Shown here piece by piece: positions 8,956 to 16,653 of a stretch of 28,592 nucleotides of DNA. This DNA is from JAAZFZ01 sp035647435 (lineage in GTDB: Bacteria; Bacillota; Clostridia; Oscillospirales; Acutalibacteraceae). Positions within the stretch are counted from its first letter, which is position 1. Each line of letters begins with the position of its first letter. The DNA lies in assembly GCA_035647435.1 (NCBI GenBank), contig DASRNM010000022.1, forward strand, positions 1 through 28,592. Direction: 5' to 3'. The notes under the pieces are model-generated. The model saw nothing but the letters and a program-made list of their open reading frames with translations. It was not told the DNA's origin and made no database searches. The translations under genes were made by a program, and so were the position numbers.

Positions 8956-9081
8956 ATGGGATTCGGAGGCTTTGGAGGCGGCAATGACTGCCTATGCATA
9001 ATTATTGTTATCGTTTTAATCTGTTGCTGCTGTGGCGGCGGTGGAAAATTGTTTGGAGGCGGCGGTCCGTGCTGCGGTTAA
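8956..9081 (+). CDS. Gly/Cys-rich single-helix mini-protein 1 (41 aa)
   Basis: A 41-residue protein with an N-terminal Gly/Phe repeat (MGFGGFGGG), a CLC motif at residues 12-14, a short hydrophobic helix (residues 15-22), a run of four cysteines (23-26), and a Gly-rich tail ending PCCG; seven Cys and about sixteen Gly in all. The frame is supported by a very strong SD (AAAGGAGGG, 6 nt before ATG) and by a near-copy immediately downstream. The layout (glycine/aromatic start then one hydrophobic helix) recalls the YjcZ-type sporulation mini-proteins of Firmicutes, but the cysteine load is different. Function unknown; a membrane- or spore-coat-associated, possibly cross-linked or metal-binding peptide is plausible. 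Confidence 0.75.
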   Translation: MGFGGFGGGNDCLCIIIVIVLICCCCGGGGKLFGGGGPCCG

Positions 9082-9117
9082 TTTCAAATGAGATAATGTA
9101 TTGAAAGGAGGGTAAAG

Positions 9118-9249
9118 ATGGGTTTTGGAGGCTTCGGAGGCAACAATTGTATGTGCATAATTATCATCTTAGTAATTATTTGCTGCTGCTGCGGTGATGG
9201 TTTCGGCGGTGGAGACAGAATAGGCAGAGGTCCTGGCTGTGGTTGCTAA
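9118..9249 (+). CDS. Gly/Cys-rich single-helix mini-protein 2 (43 aa)
   Basis: A 43-residue paralogue of the gene 36 nt upstream. It shares MGFGGFGG, a CxC pair (residues 11 and 13), an Ile-rich hydrophobic helix (14-21) and four consecutive cysteines (22-25). The tail differs: it is Gly/Asp/Arg-rich and ends CGC. The SD (AAAGGAGGG) is the same as before copy 1, so the duplication included the ribosome binding site. Codons differ at many synonymous positions (for example GGA/GGT, TTC/TTT) while the protein pattern is kept, which argues for selection on the peptide. The pair is probably one transcript ending at the hairpin 9309-9337. Confidence 0.75.
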   Translation: MGFGGFGGNNCMCIIIILVIICCCCGDGFGGGDRIGRGPGCGC

Positions 9250-9308
9250 TTGAAAGGTAAATGTATATAGTTGTTTTTCAGATTTTACTAATATCTAAAA
9301 AATAAAAG

Positions 9309-9337
9309 GTGCGACCGGGCAATAAGTCCGGTCGCAC
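9309..9337. terminator. Terminator of the rnf operon (and of the mini-protein pair)
   Basis: Perfect 10-bp stem GTGCGACCGG/CCGGTCGCAC with a 9-nt loop. On the minus strand it is followed by CCTTTTATTTTTT, a strong uridine tract for rnf. On the plus strand the following bases are less T-rich. Confidence 0.85.
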
Positions 9338-9356
9338 TAACTGTATTATTTATATT

Positions 9357-10190
9357 TTAAGAGCTTTTTTCGGATGTGCGAACTATTTTGTCTAAGTCAA
9401 TCAGATTTATGCAATTCATTGGGCAAACTTCAACGCATTTGCCACAACCCGTGCATTTGTCGTAATCAACATGGGCACAGAAGTCCTTAACAGTAATAGC
9501 GCCTGTTGGGCAAACCTTAGCGCATTTCATGCAGCCTATACAGCCTGTCATGCACTGCTTTCGTGTTTGAGCGCCCCTGTCTTTGTTAGCACACAGCACA
9601 GCCGCCTTGACCTCGTGAAGCGGTAAAAGCTCAATTAAATTCTTCGGGCAGATTTCAACACATATTTTGCATGCACGGCAGTACAGAGGGTTAACCCTCG
9701 CAACACCGTCACAAATATGAATTGCATCATAAGGGCAGGCCTCAACACAGTCACCATAACCTATGCAGCCGTAGACGCAATCTTTTGGCCCACCAAAAAG
9801 CTGAGTTGCCATTTTACAGCTCATAACACCTTTATAGTCGAGCTTTTTAGTCGCGTTGTGTGAGTTGCCCTGGCAGAGAACAACAGCCGCAGAGGGCTTA
9901 ACTTCGCCTGCCTCAAGGCTGAGAATTTTAGCAATTTCCCTTGAAAGCTCATTGCCTCCGGGGTTACAAAGGGCAGTGTTTGTTGTTTCGCCCTGTGAAA
10001 GAGCAAGTGCATAGCCCGAACAGCCCGAAAAGCCGCAAGCGCCACAGTTAGCGCCGGGTAGAGCCTGTGTAAGTTCCTCTTCCTTTTCGTCAACGGGCAC
10101 TGCCATAACCTTTGAAGCAATAGCAAGGCCAAGACCTGCTATCAAACCGATAGCGGAAATGATTAACACAGCTAAAAGAATATCATTCAT
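9357..10190 (-). CDS. rnfB: Rnf complex subunit RnfB (ferredoxin-type Fe-S protein)
   Basis: Entry point for electrons from reduced ferredoxin in the Rnf complex. One N-terminal membrane helix (about residues 4-27) is followed by the Fes-domain [4Fe-4S] motif with C49, C52, C57 and C75. Four further ferredoxin-type motifs follow: CIGYGDCVEACP, CRACKICVEICP, CIGCMKCAKVCP and CTGCGKCVEVCP. The length (277) and extra clusters fit clostridial RnfB. Last gene of the operon, starting 14 nt after rnfA, and followed by a strong terminator. Confidence 0.95.
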   Translation of the reverse strand: MNDILLAVLIISAIGLIAGLGLAIASKVMAVPVDEKEEELTQALPGANCGACGFSGCSGYALALSQGETTNTALCNPGGNELSREIAKILSLEAGEVKPSAAVVLCQGNSHNATKKLDYKGVMSCKMATQLFGGPKDCVYGCIGYGDCVEACPYDAIHICDGVARVNPLYCRACKICVEICPKNLIELLPLHEVKAAVLCANKDRGAQTRKQCMTGCIGCMKCAKVCPTGAITVKDFCAHVDYDKCTGCGKCVEVCPMNCINLIDLDKIVRTSEKSS

Positions 10191-10204
10191 AAATTTCCGC
10201 CCCC

Positions 10205-10795
10205 TTAATTGATTATTCCGTCAACCAACCCCGTGAAACCGAGGAAGGAAACGGATACGATAGAAGCTGCAATCAGTACTATAGGCAGCCCCTGCAAAAA
10301 TTTTGGAACATCGCAACTTTCGAGTCGCTCACGCACGCCTGCAAACATAACCATTGCAACCAAAAAACCTAAACCTGCACCGGTGGCATTGAACATTGAC
10401 TGCGCAAAGTCATAGTTTTCTGATACGCTGAGCAAAACAACGCCGAGCACTGCACAGTTCGTTGTTATCAAAGGTAGATAAATACCTAACGCATTGTATA
10501 GCGGAGGCATGAATTTTTTAAGAGCAATTTCAACAAATTGGACAAGAGCCGCAATGACAAGTATAAAGGCTATTGTTTGAAGATACCCAAGACCGTTAGG
10601 CTCGAGCAGGAAAGTGTTGATTGGATAAGTAACAGCGGTTGCAAGAGCCATAACAAATATTACCGCTCCTGACATACCGACTGCGGTTTTAACCTTTTTT
10701 GAAACACCGAGAAAGGGGCATATCCCCAAGAATTTACTTAAAACAAAGTTCTGGGTGAGAATTGAAGTTAAAAGAATATAAATCAAAAGTTTCAT
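10205..10795 (-). CDS. rnfA: Rnf complex membrane subunit RnfA
   Basis: Six-helix integral membrane subunit, related to RnfE and to NqrE, forming part of the ion-translocating core. The early segment LTSILTQNFVLSKFLGICPF and the later TTNCAVLGV are hallmark regions with the conserved cysteines that in this family hold the intramembrane iron-sulfur site. At 196 residues it has normal length. Its start overlaps the rnfE stop by 4 nt (ATGA), implying coupled translation. Confidence 0.95.
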   Translation of the reverse strand: MKLLIYILLTSILTQNFVLSKFLGICPFLGVSKKVKTAVGMSGAVIFVMALATAVTYPINTFLLEPNGLGYLQTIAFILVIAALVQFVEIALKKFMPPLYNALGIYLPLITTNCAVLGVVLLSVSENYDFAQSMFNATGAGLGFLVAMVMFAGVRERLESCDVPKFLQGLPIVLIAASIVSVSFLGFTGLVDGIIN

Positions 10796-11565
10796 TTGCT
10801 CTGCACCTCCTTGCTGTTGGTGTCACTGTCGTTTTTAACAAGCAGTGAACAGTTGCCGGACATGGGGCATGAGTCGCATCCCCTTAATTCAGCCTTAGGC
10901 TTGCCCTTGCTTTGGGCAATTTTGTTTGATAGAGCCATAAGGATTCCGAAAACAAAGAAACCACCGGGGGCGAGAATGAAGATGACCATAGGTGTTAGAT
11001 TAAAGGTTTGTGCAATGTTGAAGCCGTTAAACCCTCCTAAAGCATTTTCACCGAAAATAACAAGTAAATCCTGTGAATTTGCAAGCAAGGTGCCTGCGCC
11101 AAGGACTTCTCTAACAGTCGCAATGAGCACAAGCGCTACCGTAAAACCGATTCCCATGCCTAAGCCGTCAAATACCGAAGCTATAACAGGATTTTTGTTT
11201 GCAAAAGCCTCTGCTCTGCCGAGTATTATGCAGTTAACGACTATCAATGGCAGAAAAACACCCAAAGAGGCATCAATTTCAGGCACAAATGCCTTAATCA
11301 TCATTTGAACAATTATTACGAATGAAGCTATAATTACTATGTATGCTGGGATTCGCACCTTTGAAGGTATTACCTTTCGAAGTAAGGATACAACAATGTT
11401 TGAGCATAAAAGAACAATTGTTGCTGAAATTCCCATGCCAATAGCATTGATTACGGAGGTTGAAACAGCAAGCGCAGGGCAAGTGCCGAGTGCAAGCCTT
11501 AAAACAGGGTTTTCGGCTATAAGACCTTTTGTGAACTCTTTTCTTAAAGATTTATTTTCAGCCAT
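10792..11565 (-). CDS. rnfE: Rnf complex membrane subunit RnfE
   Basis: Integral membrane partner of RnfA, inverted relative to it in the complex. The family segments NPVLRLALGTCPALAVS near the N-terminus and VVNCIILGRAEAFA in the middle are present, with six predicted helices. At 257 residues it is longer than the roughly 200-230 typical of RsxE/RnfE. The extra C-terminal tail carries a cysteine group C230-x2-C233-x5-C239 after the last helix. Overlaps the end of rnfG by 8 nt. Confidence 0.94.
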   Translation of the reverse strand: MAENKSLRKEFTKGLIAENPVLRLALGTCPALAVSTSVINAIGMGISATIVLLCSNIVVSLLRKVIPSKVRIPAYIVIIASFVIIVQMMIKAFVPEIDASLGVFLPLIVVNCIILGRAEAFANKNPVIASVFDGLGMGIGFTVALVLIATVREVLGAGTLLANSQDLLVIFGENALGGFNGFNIAQTFNLTPMVIFILAPGGFFVFGILMALSNKIAQSKGKPKAELRGCDSCPMSGNCSLLVKNDSDTNSKEVQSK

Positions 11566-12133
11566 TGTTTGCGCCTCCTTTCACCTCGTCATATAGATTA
11601 AGTGCGGTATTGACCGCCTGTGTTACCGCTTTTGATGTTACAGTAGCACCTGTGAGTGCATCAATCGAATTGTCGCCCGGCTTGTCCTTTGAAATAAAAA
11701 TTTCTTCGCTTTTGTTGTGGTACTGATCTAAAAAGCTTTCGTTTTTTGCATTCATGCCAAGACCGGCCGTTTCGTTTATTTCAAGAATCTTAACTGCGTC
11801 GACTGTGCCGTCTGATTTGACACCTGTCATAACCTTCATTTCGCCACCGTAGCCGTTTTCAACAGTGGTGAACACAAAGCCGACAGTGTTGTCGTTTTCG
11901 TCAACACCCTCATAATAAGTGTACTGTGTGCCTTCAAGCGTGATATCCTTGCCTTGTGAAAAGCCCTTTGCAGACGAAAGCACGAGCATTCTTGATTCAA
12001 CTTCTGACTTCTCTGCAAGCAGAGCAATTTTTGGGGCAGTGACATTGTTTGTCAATGCCAAAAGAAGTGTAGCAACAACACAAATTGAAAAAAGCACAAA
12101 TGCGGGCACAAAGAATGTTTTAAAGAAATTCAC
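11558..12133 (-). CDS. rnfG: Rnf complex subunit RnfG (covalent FMN)
   Basis: Periplasmic-side flavoprotein of the Rnf complex. One N-terminal membrane helix (about residues 8-30) precedes an FMN-binding domain. The motif DALTGATVTS (from residue 158) is the flavinylation site, with T164 as the threonine expected to carry phosphodiester-linked FMN added by ApbE. That enzyme is encoded first in this same operon. Length 191 is standard. Start and rnfD stop overlap (TAATG). Confidence 0.95.
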   Translation of the reverse strand: MNFFKTFFVPAFVLFSICVVATLLLALTNNVTAPKIALLAEKSEVESRMLVLSSAKGFSQGKDITLEGTQYTYYEGVDENDNTVGFVFTTVENGYGGEMKVMTGVKSDGTVDAVKILEINETAGLGMNAKNESFLDQYHNKSEEIFISKDKPGDNSIDALTGATVTSKAVTQAVNTALNLYDEVKGGANNG

Positions 12134-13128
12134 TATACCGCCTCCTTTTCTTTTTTGGAGGATTTTTTAACCCTTTTTTCTTTTTCGACTCCGAAAGGTT
12201 TAGGAGTTGTAAGGCTTTCTATGTGTGGTACAAGGATGTTCATAAGAATGATTGAGAATGAAACACCCTCTGGTAAGCTGCCAAAAATTCTTATCAATGC
12301 AGTGATAATGCCGCAACCTATACCGAAAACAATCCTGCCCTTAAAGTTTATCGGCGAGGTTGTGTAGTCGGTTGCCATGTAAATGGCTCCGAGAAGAAGC
12401 CCGCCACCCATAATTTGATATGTAAGGTATTCAAAATCGCCTTTGCCTGCAATTAACATAATGACTGCAAAGGTGCCAATATATGCAAGTGGGATTGCTG
12501 GTGATATAACCTTGCGTGCAACCAAGTAAAGTCCGCCGGCAATAAGGGCCAAAGCACAAATTTCACCAAGACAACCTTGGCGTACGCCGAGGAGCATTTG
12601 CATGAGTGAAGGTAATTCGGCACCGCCTTCTTGCATTAAAGCAAGGGGAGTGGCCGTTGTTGTCGATTCAGCGCCTTGCCATGCAAACGGGCTAGTCCAT
12701 GTTGCCATGGCGGTGGGGAATGAGGCAAGCAGAACGATTCTGCCCAAAAGCGCAGGATTAACGAAGTTTTGCCCTATGCCACCGAACATCTGCTTGACAA
12801 CCACAATTGCCACTGCAGAGCCGATAACCGCCATCCACAAGGGGATTGAAACGGGCAAATTGTATGCCAGCAAAAGACCTGTTACAACAGCGCTCAAATC
12901 ACCGATTGTGTTCGGGCGTTTCATTGCTTTTCTTGAAATGTATTCAAAAAAAACACATGAAATTATAGATACAGCCGTTACCGCTAAAGACCGAAAGCCA
13001 AAAATTATTGTCGCAGCAACGAGGGAGGGCGAAAGTGCAATTATTACATCGAGCATTATTCGCCTTGCAGATGCATTGCTCCCTACATGTGGGGAAGCGC
13101 TGACTATAAGCTTTTTATCTGAACTCAT
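12133..13128 (-). CDS. rnfD: Rnf complex membrane subunit RnfD (covalent FMN)
   Basis: Membrane subunit with about nine to ten helices, homologous to NqrB, carrying a covalent FMN. The segment TTTATPLA matches the family SGATP flavinylation region, with T160 the likely FMN threonine, although the preceding Ser-Gly is replaced by Thr-Thr here. The GGIGQNFVNPALLGR segment (residues 116-130) is a strong family signature. A basic C-terminus ends the 331-residue protein. Overlaps the rnfC stop by 4 nt. Confidence 0.95.
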   Translation of the reverse strand: MSSDKKLIVSASPHVGSNASARRIMLDVIIALSPSLVAATIIFGFRSLAVTAVSIISCVFFEYISRKAMKRPNTIGDLSAVVTGLLLAYNLPVSIPLWMAVIGSAVAIVVVKQMFGGIGQNFVNPALLGRIVLLASFPTAMATWTSPFAWQGAESTTTATPLALMQEGGAELPSLMQMLLGVRQGCLGEICALALIAGGLYLVARKVISPAIPLAYIGTFAVIMLIAGKGDFEYLTYQIMGGGLLLGAIYMATDYTTSPINFKGRIVFGIGCGIITALIRIFGSLPEGVSFSIILMNILVPHIESLTTPKPFGVEKEKRVKKSSKKEKEAV

Positions 13129-14477
13129 TTTTTAGCACCTGCCTCTCTAACTAATGATTTTGCAAGTCTCATGTGTTGGACAAGCGGTTTACCACTCGGG
13201 CAGACATATGAACAACTTCCGCATTCCATACAAACATTTATCCCAATTTTTTCAAGCTTCTCAACATCCTTAGTTTTTGCATAGCGTGAAATTAAGGTGG
13301 GCATAAGGCTCATCGGGCAAGCATTTACGCACCTTCCACAACGAATGCAATCAGTTTCAGGCTTTAGCTCCGTGTCATTGCCTGAAAACGCAAGGATTGC
13401 ATTGTTTTGTTTGCTTGTCGGGAAATCTGTTCCGATTATTGCCCAACCCATCATCGGGCCACCAACAATAATCTTTTTAGGTTCACAGCAAAATCCGCCG
13501 CAAAAATCAATAATATCACCGATGTTTGTGCCGATAGGCGCTCTGACGTTTTTAGGCGAGGCAATTGCTGAACCGTCAATTGTAAGAGAACGACTGACAA
13601 GCGGCTTGCCTGTCCTAATATATCTTGAAAGAAAGGCAACAGTTCCGACGTTCATAACAATGCAACCCACATCAGCAGGCAACTTCCCTGGAGGAATTTT
13701 TCTGCCTGTGGTAGATTGAACCATCATCTTTTCCGCTCCTTGGGGATAGCGACTTTTCAGAACCATCAATTTTACGTTATCGCCTACGTCGAGCTCATTA
13801 TCTGCTATTCTCTTGAGAACGGCAAAAGCTTCGGGTTTATTGTCTTCAACCGCAATGATAACATTGTCGATGTTAAGAAGCTCTTTAATAATATAAACTC
13901 CGTTGAGAATGTTCCAAGAGTTTTCTAAACACTCACGATAGTCAACCGTAATATAAGGCTCACATTCCGCCGCATTGACAATAAGAGTGTCAATGTTTTT
14001 GTCTGGTGGAACATTTAGCTTAACATGGGTGGGAAACCCTGCACCGCCAAGGCCAACCAGACCTGACTTTCTTGCCGCCGCTATAAGCTCCTCCTTAGTT
14101 TCCACTTTAGGAGGCTCAATGCCTTCAAACAATCTCATTTCGCCGTCTGATTCAATTGTAACTGCTTGTGAAACAACCCCATTTGGGAGTGTTATGTTGC
14201 TGATTGAAGCAACCTTGCCGGAAACAGAGGCGTGTATAGGAGCGCTGATATATTTATCGCTGTCACCTATAAGCTGACCTACGCTTACGATATCGCCCTT
14301 TTTCACAACAGGTGTGCACGCAGCACCGATATGTTGCTGCATTGACAAAATTACCTTTTCAGGTGACGGTATTCTTACTGTTTCAAGCTCGGCGGTGTTT
14401 TTGTTGTGCGAAACTTTAACTCCGCCGCGTACTTTCTCAACCGCAGAGAGAACCCCCTCCACCTTAATTGTACTCAT
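13125..14477 (-). CDS. rnfC: Rnf complex subunit RnfC (NADH-binding Fe-S flavoprotein)
   Basis: Peripheral NAD(H)-reacting subunit with FMN and two [4Fe-4S] clusters. The N-terminal barrel-sandwich RnfC domain is followed by the Complex I 51-kDa-like nucleotide domain (GLVGLGGAGFPTHVKL) and an SLBB-like segment. Two cluster motifs lie near the C-terminus: CIRCGRCVNACP and CMECGSCSYVCP (roughly residues 375-430). I chose the ATG at 14477 over the upstream in-frame start at 14504 because AAAGGGG lies about 8 nt before it. That gives 450 residues. First of the six rnf genes, 62 nt after the Gx-transporter gene. Confidence 0.94.
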   Translation of the reverse strand: MSTIKVEGVLSAVEKVRGGVKVSHNKNTAELETVRIPSPEKVILSMQQHIGAACTPVVKKGDIVSVGQLIGDSDKYISAPIHASVSGKVASISNITLPNGVVSQAVTIESDGEMRLFEGIEPPKVETKEELIAAARKSGLVGLGGAGFPTHVKLNVPPDKNIDTLIVNAAECEPYITVDYRECLENSWNILNGVYIIKELLNIDNVIIAVEDNKPEAFAVLKRIADNELDVGDNVKLMVLKSRYPQGAEKMMVQSTTGRKIPPGKLPADVGCIVMNVGTVAFLSRYIRTGKPLVSRSLTIDGSAIASPKNVRAPIGTNIGDIIDFCGGFCCEPKKIIVGGPMMGWAIIGTDFPTSKQNNAILAFSGNDTELKPETDCIRCGRCVNACPMSLMPTLISRYAKTKDVEKLEKIGINVCMECGSCSYVCPSGKPLVQHMRLAKSLVREAGAKK

Positions 14478-14539
14478 CCGTTCAACCCCTTTAAATAATA
14501 ACAAGAAATTAAAAATATATTATACACCGTTCTTTTAAT

Positions 14540-15067
14540 TCAAGACATAAAATATTTGCTTTGTTTTTTGAGAACGGGAATTACAGCTTTTAAGATAGCT
14601 CCTGTCACAAGACCTGTGAACAAAGAAAAAATAGACAGCAACGGAGCGTAGCCGATAATCAATCGAGTGCCAGTTATAAACATAGCTGTTACCAACTGAC
14701 CTAAGTTATGGGCAATCGCAGAAGAAATGCTAATGCCGATAATGCCAAAGGGTTTTGTTTTGAGGTTTAGCAGAGCATACATAACAATTGTGCTTAAAAC
14801 TCCGCCTGATAAGCTCATAAACAAAGCTGTCGGGCCTCTTGTTAAGCCGGCAAAGACAGCTTTAATAACTGTAATGTAAATGGCTTGCCAAAAACCGAGA
14901 GTTGAGGCAGTGAACATTGTAACGATGTTTGCTAACCCTGGTTTTGCGCCCGGAGGTAACCCTGGCATTGGTGGAATAAAGTTTTCTAAAAACGATAGGG
15001 CAAGAGCTTGCGCACCTAAAACCGCAAGCAGAGCCAACTTTTTTGTGTTGTAAGTATTTTTCTCCAT
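14540..15067 (-). CDS. Gx transporter family (HepT-like) membrane protein
   Basis: A 175-residue membrane protein with about five helices. The N-terminal region (LENFIPPMPGLPPGAKPGLAN, residues 27-47) is the proline/glycine-rich signature of the Gx-transporter/heptaprenyl-diphosphate-synthase-component-I family, which resembles S-components of ECF uptake systems. Substrate unknown. It lies between a NusG-II-domain gene and rnfC, 8 nt from the former, so is co-transcribed with apbE and rnf. A link to flavin or quinone supply for extracytoplasmic electron transfer is inference from context. Confidence 0.8.
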   Translation of the reverse strand: MEKNTYNTKKLALLAVLGAQALALSFLENFIPPMPGLPPGAKPGLANIVTMFTASTLGFWQAIYITVIKAVFAGLTRGPTALFMSLSGGVLSTIVMYALLNLKTKPFGIIGISISSAIAHNLGQLVTAMFITGTRLIIGYAPLLSIFSLFTGLVTGAILKAVIPVLKKQSKYFMS

Positions 15068-15075
15068 AATTCACC

Positions 15076-15456
15076 CTAATATGTTATAGCGTCAAGGTTG
15101 TATTTCCCTGAGCCTTCAACAACAATTACAATTCCAGCAGGTAGGCAAGTGGCAATTTCGCCCTTATGTTTAAGCGCCCCCGTGAGCATGCATAACTTGT
15201 CCGGGCATTCTGAATGAGTGAAACGAACAGAATTTCTATTAAATTCAATAGTTACGGTTAAATCCCCATTAATTGATTTTTCATAGCTTTCGTTTATATC
15301 TGAAAGATTTACACGCATCACTTCACTGCCATCATGAAAAACTACCGCAATCAATTTTTCATTGGTAGGGAAACATTTAGGCACAAAGAAAATCGAGCAA
15401 ACCACTAAAACACATGCAATCAAAATCAAATCCGCTCTTTTAATCAGCTTAGTCAT
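15076..15456 (-). CDS. NusG domain II-containing membrane-anchored protein
   Basis: A 126-residue protein with one N-terminal helix (about residues 9-26) and an extracytoplasmic NusG-domain-II-like beta domain. The C-terminal half has the pattern CPDKLCMLTGALKHKG followed by CLPAGIVIVVEG, which is diagnostic for this family (three conserved cysteines). Despite the name it is not a transcription factor. The family is often found next to ApbE, FMN-binding proteins and Gx transporters. Its start overlaps the apbE end by 8 nt. Biochemical role unknown. Confidence 0.82.
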   Translation of the reverse strand: MTKLIKRADLILIACVLVVCSIFFVPKCFPTNEKLIAVVFHDGSEVMRVNLSDINESYEKSINGDLTVTIEFNRNSVRFTHSECPDKLCMLTGALKHKGEIATCLPAGIVIVVEGSGKYNLDAITY

Positions 15457-16480
15457 TTTGCAACCTCATTTTAAAGTCGGAATTGTCAATAGAAAAGCTC
15501 TCATTAAGCCCTTTTGTGACAACAACAGAATTGTCGTCAAATATGAATACTGCCTGTGCATCATGCTTTTCAAGCAGGGCAATACTGTTTTCATAACCTA
15601 AAACAAAACAAGCGGTCGAAAGAGCATCGCTAACAATGCCTGATTCGCATACAATTGTAACACTGCGAAGTCCGTTACTTGACGGGCACCCTGTTTTTGG
15701 GTTGAGTATATGATGGTATGTTTTGCCGTCTGCCCGAAGAACCTTTTCATAATCGCCAGAGGTTGAAACGCAAGCTGCCGTTATATTTAAAATTCCCATA
15801 TGTTCATTAGAAGTGCCTAATGGGTTTCGAACTCCAACTTTAAAATCCCCGTCTCCATAAAGCAAAATGCTGCCACCGACAGAAACAATTGCTCTTTTCA
15901 GCCCATTGTTTTGTGCAATAATCTTTGCCTCGTCACAGGCAATGCCCTTGCCTAAGGCACCCAAGTCAAGTGACTGATAGGCAGGCATTTGAATAGCGTT
16001 TTCATAAACGCTTATTTTATCACAGCCAACTGTTTTTAAAGCCTCGTCAATTTCCTCTTGTGTAGGCACCGATGTGTTATCAGAGCCAAAATCCCAAAGC
16101 TTAGTTAAATTACCGACGGATATGTCGAGGGCATAACCACTGTGTTCACATATTTCAAGGGAAGCTTCAATCCATTTGACGGTGTCTCGACTAACATCAA
16201 CTTTAACACCTGAAGAATTGTTAATTTTAAAAATGTCGGAAGTATCAACATTTCTTGACAAATTTTCATTTTCAATCTGTTTAATTCTTTTAGCAATTTC
16301 TTCACTTGATTTTTTTGCATTTCTGCCAACCAGCGTTTGAGAAATAACAGTTCCCATGGCGATGTCGCTTGAAGATGTGTTTTGTCGATTATTAATAGTA
16401 TCAGCAAAAACTAAAACAAGCAGAAGCAACACCAACACGACAAAAATAACAGGTGACAATTTTGACTTAAAACCTGACAA
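15449..16480 (-). CDS. apbE: FAD:protein FMN transferase ApbE
   Basis: Mg-dependent flavin transferase that moves FMN from FAD onto a threonine of extracytoplasmic or membrane flavoproteins. One N-terminal helix (about residues 8-27), without a lipobox cysteine, anchors it outside the membrane. Family motifs follow: DLGALGKGIACD, VSVGGS, TSGDYEK, YHHILNPKTG and SDALSTACFVLG (metal-binding Asp region). The start is decided by the SD: GGGAGG lies 8 nt before a TTG at 16480, while the in-frame GTG at 16489 overlaps that SD. First gene of the operon; its expected targets RnfG and RnfD are encoded downstream. Confidence 0.94.
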   Translation of the reverse strand: MSGFKSKLSPVIFVVLVLLLLVLVFADTINNRQNTSSSDIAMGTVISQTLVGRNAKKSSEEIAKRIKQIENENLSRNVDTSDIFKINNSSGVKVDVSRDTVKWIEASLEICEHSGYALDISVGNLTKLWDFGSDNTSVPTQEEIDEALKTVGCDKISVYENAIQMPAYQSLDLGALGKGIACDEAKIIAQNNGLKRAIVSVGGSILLYGDGDFKVGVRNPLGTSNEHMGILNITAACVSTSGDYEKVLRADGKTYHHILNPKTGCPSSNGLRSVTIVCESGIVSDALSTACFVLGYENSIALLEKHDAQAVFIFDDNSVVVTKGLNESFSIDNSDFKMRLQND

Positions 16481-16513
16481 ATTGTACACCTCCCATATTT
16501 AATCGATATATGT

Positions 16514-16547
16514 TACCTGATATATTCTACAATATTCTTATCAGGTA
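16514..16547. promoter_or_regulatory. Perfect inverted repeat over the apbE-rnf promoter
   Basis: TACCTGATA, 16-nt spacer, TATCAGGTA: two perfect 9-bp arms. The left arm lies just downstream of the -10 box and the right arm abuts and overlaps the first base of the -35 box, so the repeat encloses the core promoter. A dimeric repressor site is the simplest reading; the cognate regulator is not in this window. Confidence 0.55.
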
Positions 16548-16552
16548 TTCAA
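16524..16552 (-). promoter_or_regulatory. Sigma-A-type promoter of the apbE-rnf operon
   Basis: On the minus strand TTGAAT, 17-nt spacer, TAGAAT, with the -10 ending 43 nt before the TTG start of apbE. Confidence 0.7.
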
Positions 16553-16586
16553 GCGCAATAAGAATAATAATATACAATACGCAGTC

Positions 16587-16617
16587 TTGTATATCTTTTG
16601 GTGACTTATGTTATAAT
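16587..16617 (+). promoter_or_regulatory. Extended -10 promoter for the alcohol dehydrogenase gene
   Basis: TATAAT at 16612-16617 preceded by TGT (extended -10 form TGnTATAAT). A TTGTAT lies 19 nt upstream, a long spacer, so the extended -10 probably carries the promoter. 36 nt separate it from the start codon. Confidence 0.6.
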
Positions 16618-16653
16618 TAAAGTTAAATAATGAGTAAAACGGAGGTATTTGGT

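Noticed and set aside
14488..14530. TATAAT-like sequence on the minus strand between the Gx-transporter gene and rnfC, possible internal promoter
   Set aside because: No -35 at an acceptable distance (best TTGAAT only 13 nt away); may be chance in an AT-rich gap.
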